DNA from: Orientallactaga sibirica
Lineage: Eukaryota; Chordata; Mammalia; Rodentia; Dipodidae
Assembly (NCBI GenBank): GCA_036365145.1
Contig: JAEOAD010002279.1
Span: 4,211,001-4,275,000, forward strand
Reading direction: 5' to 3'
DNA length: 64,000 nt
Shown here piece by piece: positions 63,058 to 64,000 of the stretch; the first letter of the stretch is position 1; every line of letters starts with the position of its first letter. A model generated the notes under the pieces. That model was not told where the DNA came from. It saw nothing but the letters and a program-made list of their open reading frames with translations, and ran no database searches. A program made the translations under genes and the position numbers.

Positions 63058-63122
63058 TCCGAGCCTGCTTAGCTTCCAAGTCAGGTGAGATCAGGCGTGT
63101 TCAGGGTGGTGTGGCCGCAGAC
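63058..63122 (-). pseudogene. 5S rRNA pseudogene fragment (5' half)
   Basis: On the minus strand the sequence begins GTCTGCGGCCACACCACCCT, then CTGATCTCACCTGACTTGG and AAGCTAAGCAG. It follows the first 60 or so bases of vertebrate 5S rRNA with scattered changes. The homology fades after GGCTCGG, so the pol III box C region and 3' half are lost or unrecognisable. No A-tail is evident. Confidence 0.75.
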
Positions 63123-63282
63123 AAGTCACCACAATCTCCTGAGGCTTGTTCTGCCTTCCTGTCCCTTTCGCAGCCATGGAGACAGGCATGGGAAGATGAA
63201 GGACAAGTGGAGAGCTGGATATAGTCATAGGTGGTCCTGCTCAGAGGCCATTTGCTAGCTTGCTTTCTTTCTTTTTTAAATT

Positions 63283-63555
63283 TTTTTGAATATTAATTTT
63301 TTATTGACAACTTCCATAATTGTAGATAATAAGCCATGGTAATTCCCTTCATCCCCCCACTTTCCCTTTGGAACTCCACTTTCCATCATATCCCCAGCCC
63401 CTCTCAATCAGTCTCTCTTTTATTTTGAAGGGTAGGACTCCTTACAACGTGCTCCTCCAGACACAAAATGGCCCGGATATCCATGACCTCACAGTGCCTG
63501 ACACTACCTACACAAGACCAAGACTATCATAATAGGAGGAAAATATGATGACTTT
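63283..63555 (-). mobile_element. LINE-1 3' end (5'-truncated)
   Basis: Reverse complement of the same family as 41,750-42,130. It starts with an A-rich tail, then GACAACTTCC (plus strand), and includes ATATCCATGACCTCACAGTG. Non-coding. Confidence 0.7.
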
Positions 63556-63561
63556 TTTCCT

Positions 63562-63602
<41 letters not shown>

Positions 63603-64000
63603 TTCTTATTATTATTATTTTGGCTTTTCTTTTTTTTCCTTTCTTTTTTTTTTTTTTTTTGTTTGCTTTTTGAGGTAGGGTCTCGCTCTGGCCCAGGCTG
63701 ACCTGGAATTCACTATGTAGTCAGTCCTCAGGGTGGCCTTGAACTCACAGCAATCCTCCAGATTCTGCCTCCCAAGTGCTGGGATTAGAGGCACACACCA
63801 CCACGCCCGGCGTTTTCTTACTTTATTATTTATTTATTTGTGTATTTATTTTGATGTAGGATCTCACTGTAGCCCAGGCTGACCTGGAATTCACTCTGTA
63901 GTCTCAGGGTGGCCTTGAACTCATGGCAATCCCCCTACCTCTGCCTCCCAAGTGCTGGGATTAAAGGTGTGTACCACCACACTCTACTAGAGGCCCTTTT
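63556..64000 (-). repeat. (CTTT)n microsatellite and two minus-strand B1 SINEs
   Basis: (CTTT)n at about 63,557-63,601, a T-rich stretch, then B1 copies at 63,655-63,813 and about 63,835-63,990. The window ends just after the second. Confidence 0.8.

Overview
This is a mammalian nuclear window, almost certainly from a myomorph rodent and probably a jerboa (Dipodidae). The reasons are its split genes with GT-AG introns, its dense B1 (7SL-derived) SINEs, and very many copies of a tRNA-derived B2-superfamily SINE that begins GGGCTGGAGAGATGGCTTAG and ends in an AAATAAATAAA tail; that form recalls the DIP family of jerboas. The species assignment is inference. ID-type SINEs, old and young LINE-1 3' ends, one MaLR retroelement with both LTRs, and long microsatellites fill most of the rest.

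Three protein-coding genes are present, in an order I recall as conserved next to each other on human chromosome 1. (1) The 3' end of SSBP3 (+ strand, 1 to about 20,510) gives the last 118 residues and the 3'UTR of this LDB1-binding transcription cofactor. (2) All seven coding exons of MRPL37 (- strand, 47,445 to 29,550) encode a large-subunit protein of the mitochondrial ribosome. (3) The first five coding exons of CYB5RL (+ strand, 51,402 to 61,674) encode a cytochrome-b5-reductase-like flavoprotein; its last exon lies beyond the window. MRPL37 and CYB5RL diverge from a GC-rich region at about 47.45-47.71 kb, which looks like a shared bidirectional promoter. SSBP3 and MRPL37 are convergent, separated by about 9 kb of mostly repeats.

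Two sequence anomalies matter most. A block of about 2.5-3.3 kb around one 79-nt SSBP3 exon occurs three times (6,681-9,912; 9,913 to about 13,254; 13,911 to about 16,395). The middle copy is full of small indels and has an altered exon, and a patchwork of pieces from elsewhere in the intron lies before the third copy. Because 79 is not a multiple of three, splicing in more than one copy breaks the frame. I favour an assembly artefact (unpolished or mis-stitched long reads), with a real complex rearrangement as the alternative. MRPL37 exon 4 also lacks one base in a C run, giving a premature stop; all other exons are intact, so this too may be a sequence error.

Repeat biology offers further points. 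Five SINEs sit one after another at a single target site (CATGTTTTCTG repeated six times, 49,861-50,966), there is a three-level SINE nest, at least three B2-like subfamilies differ by internal insertions, and a 5S rRNA pseudogene fragment lies at 63,058-63,122. I found no undescribed protein system and no CRISPR, operon or prokaryotic feature.
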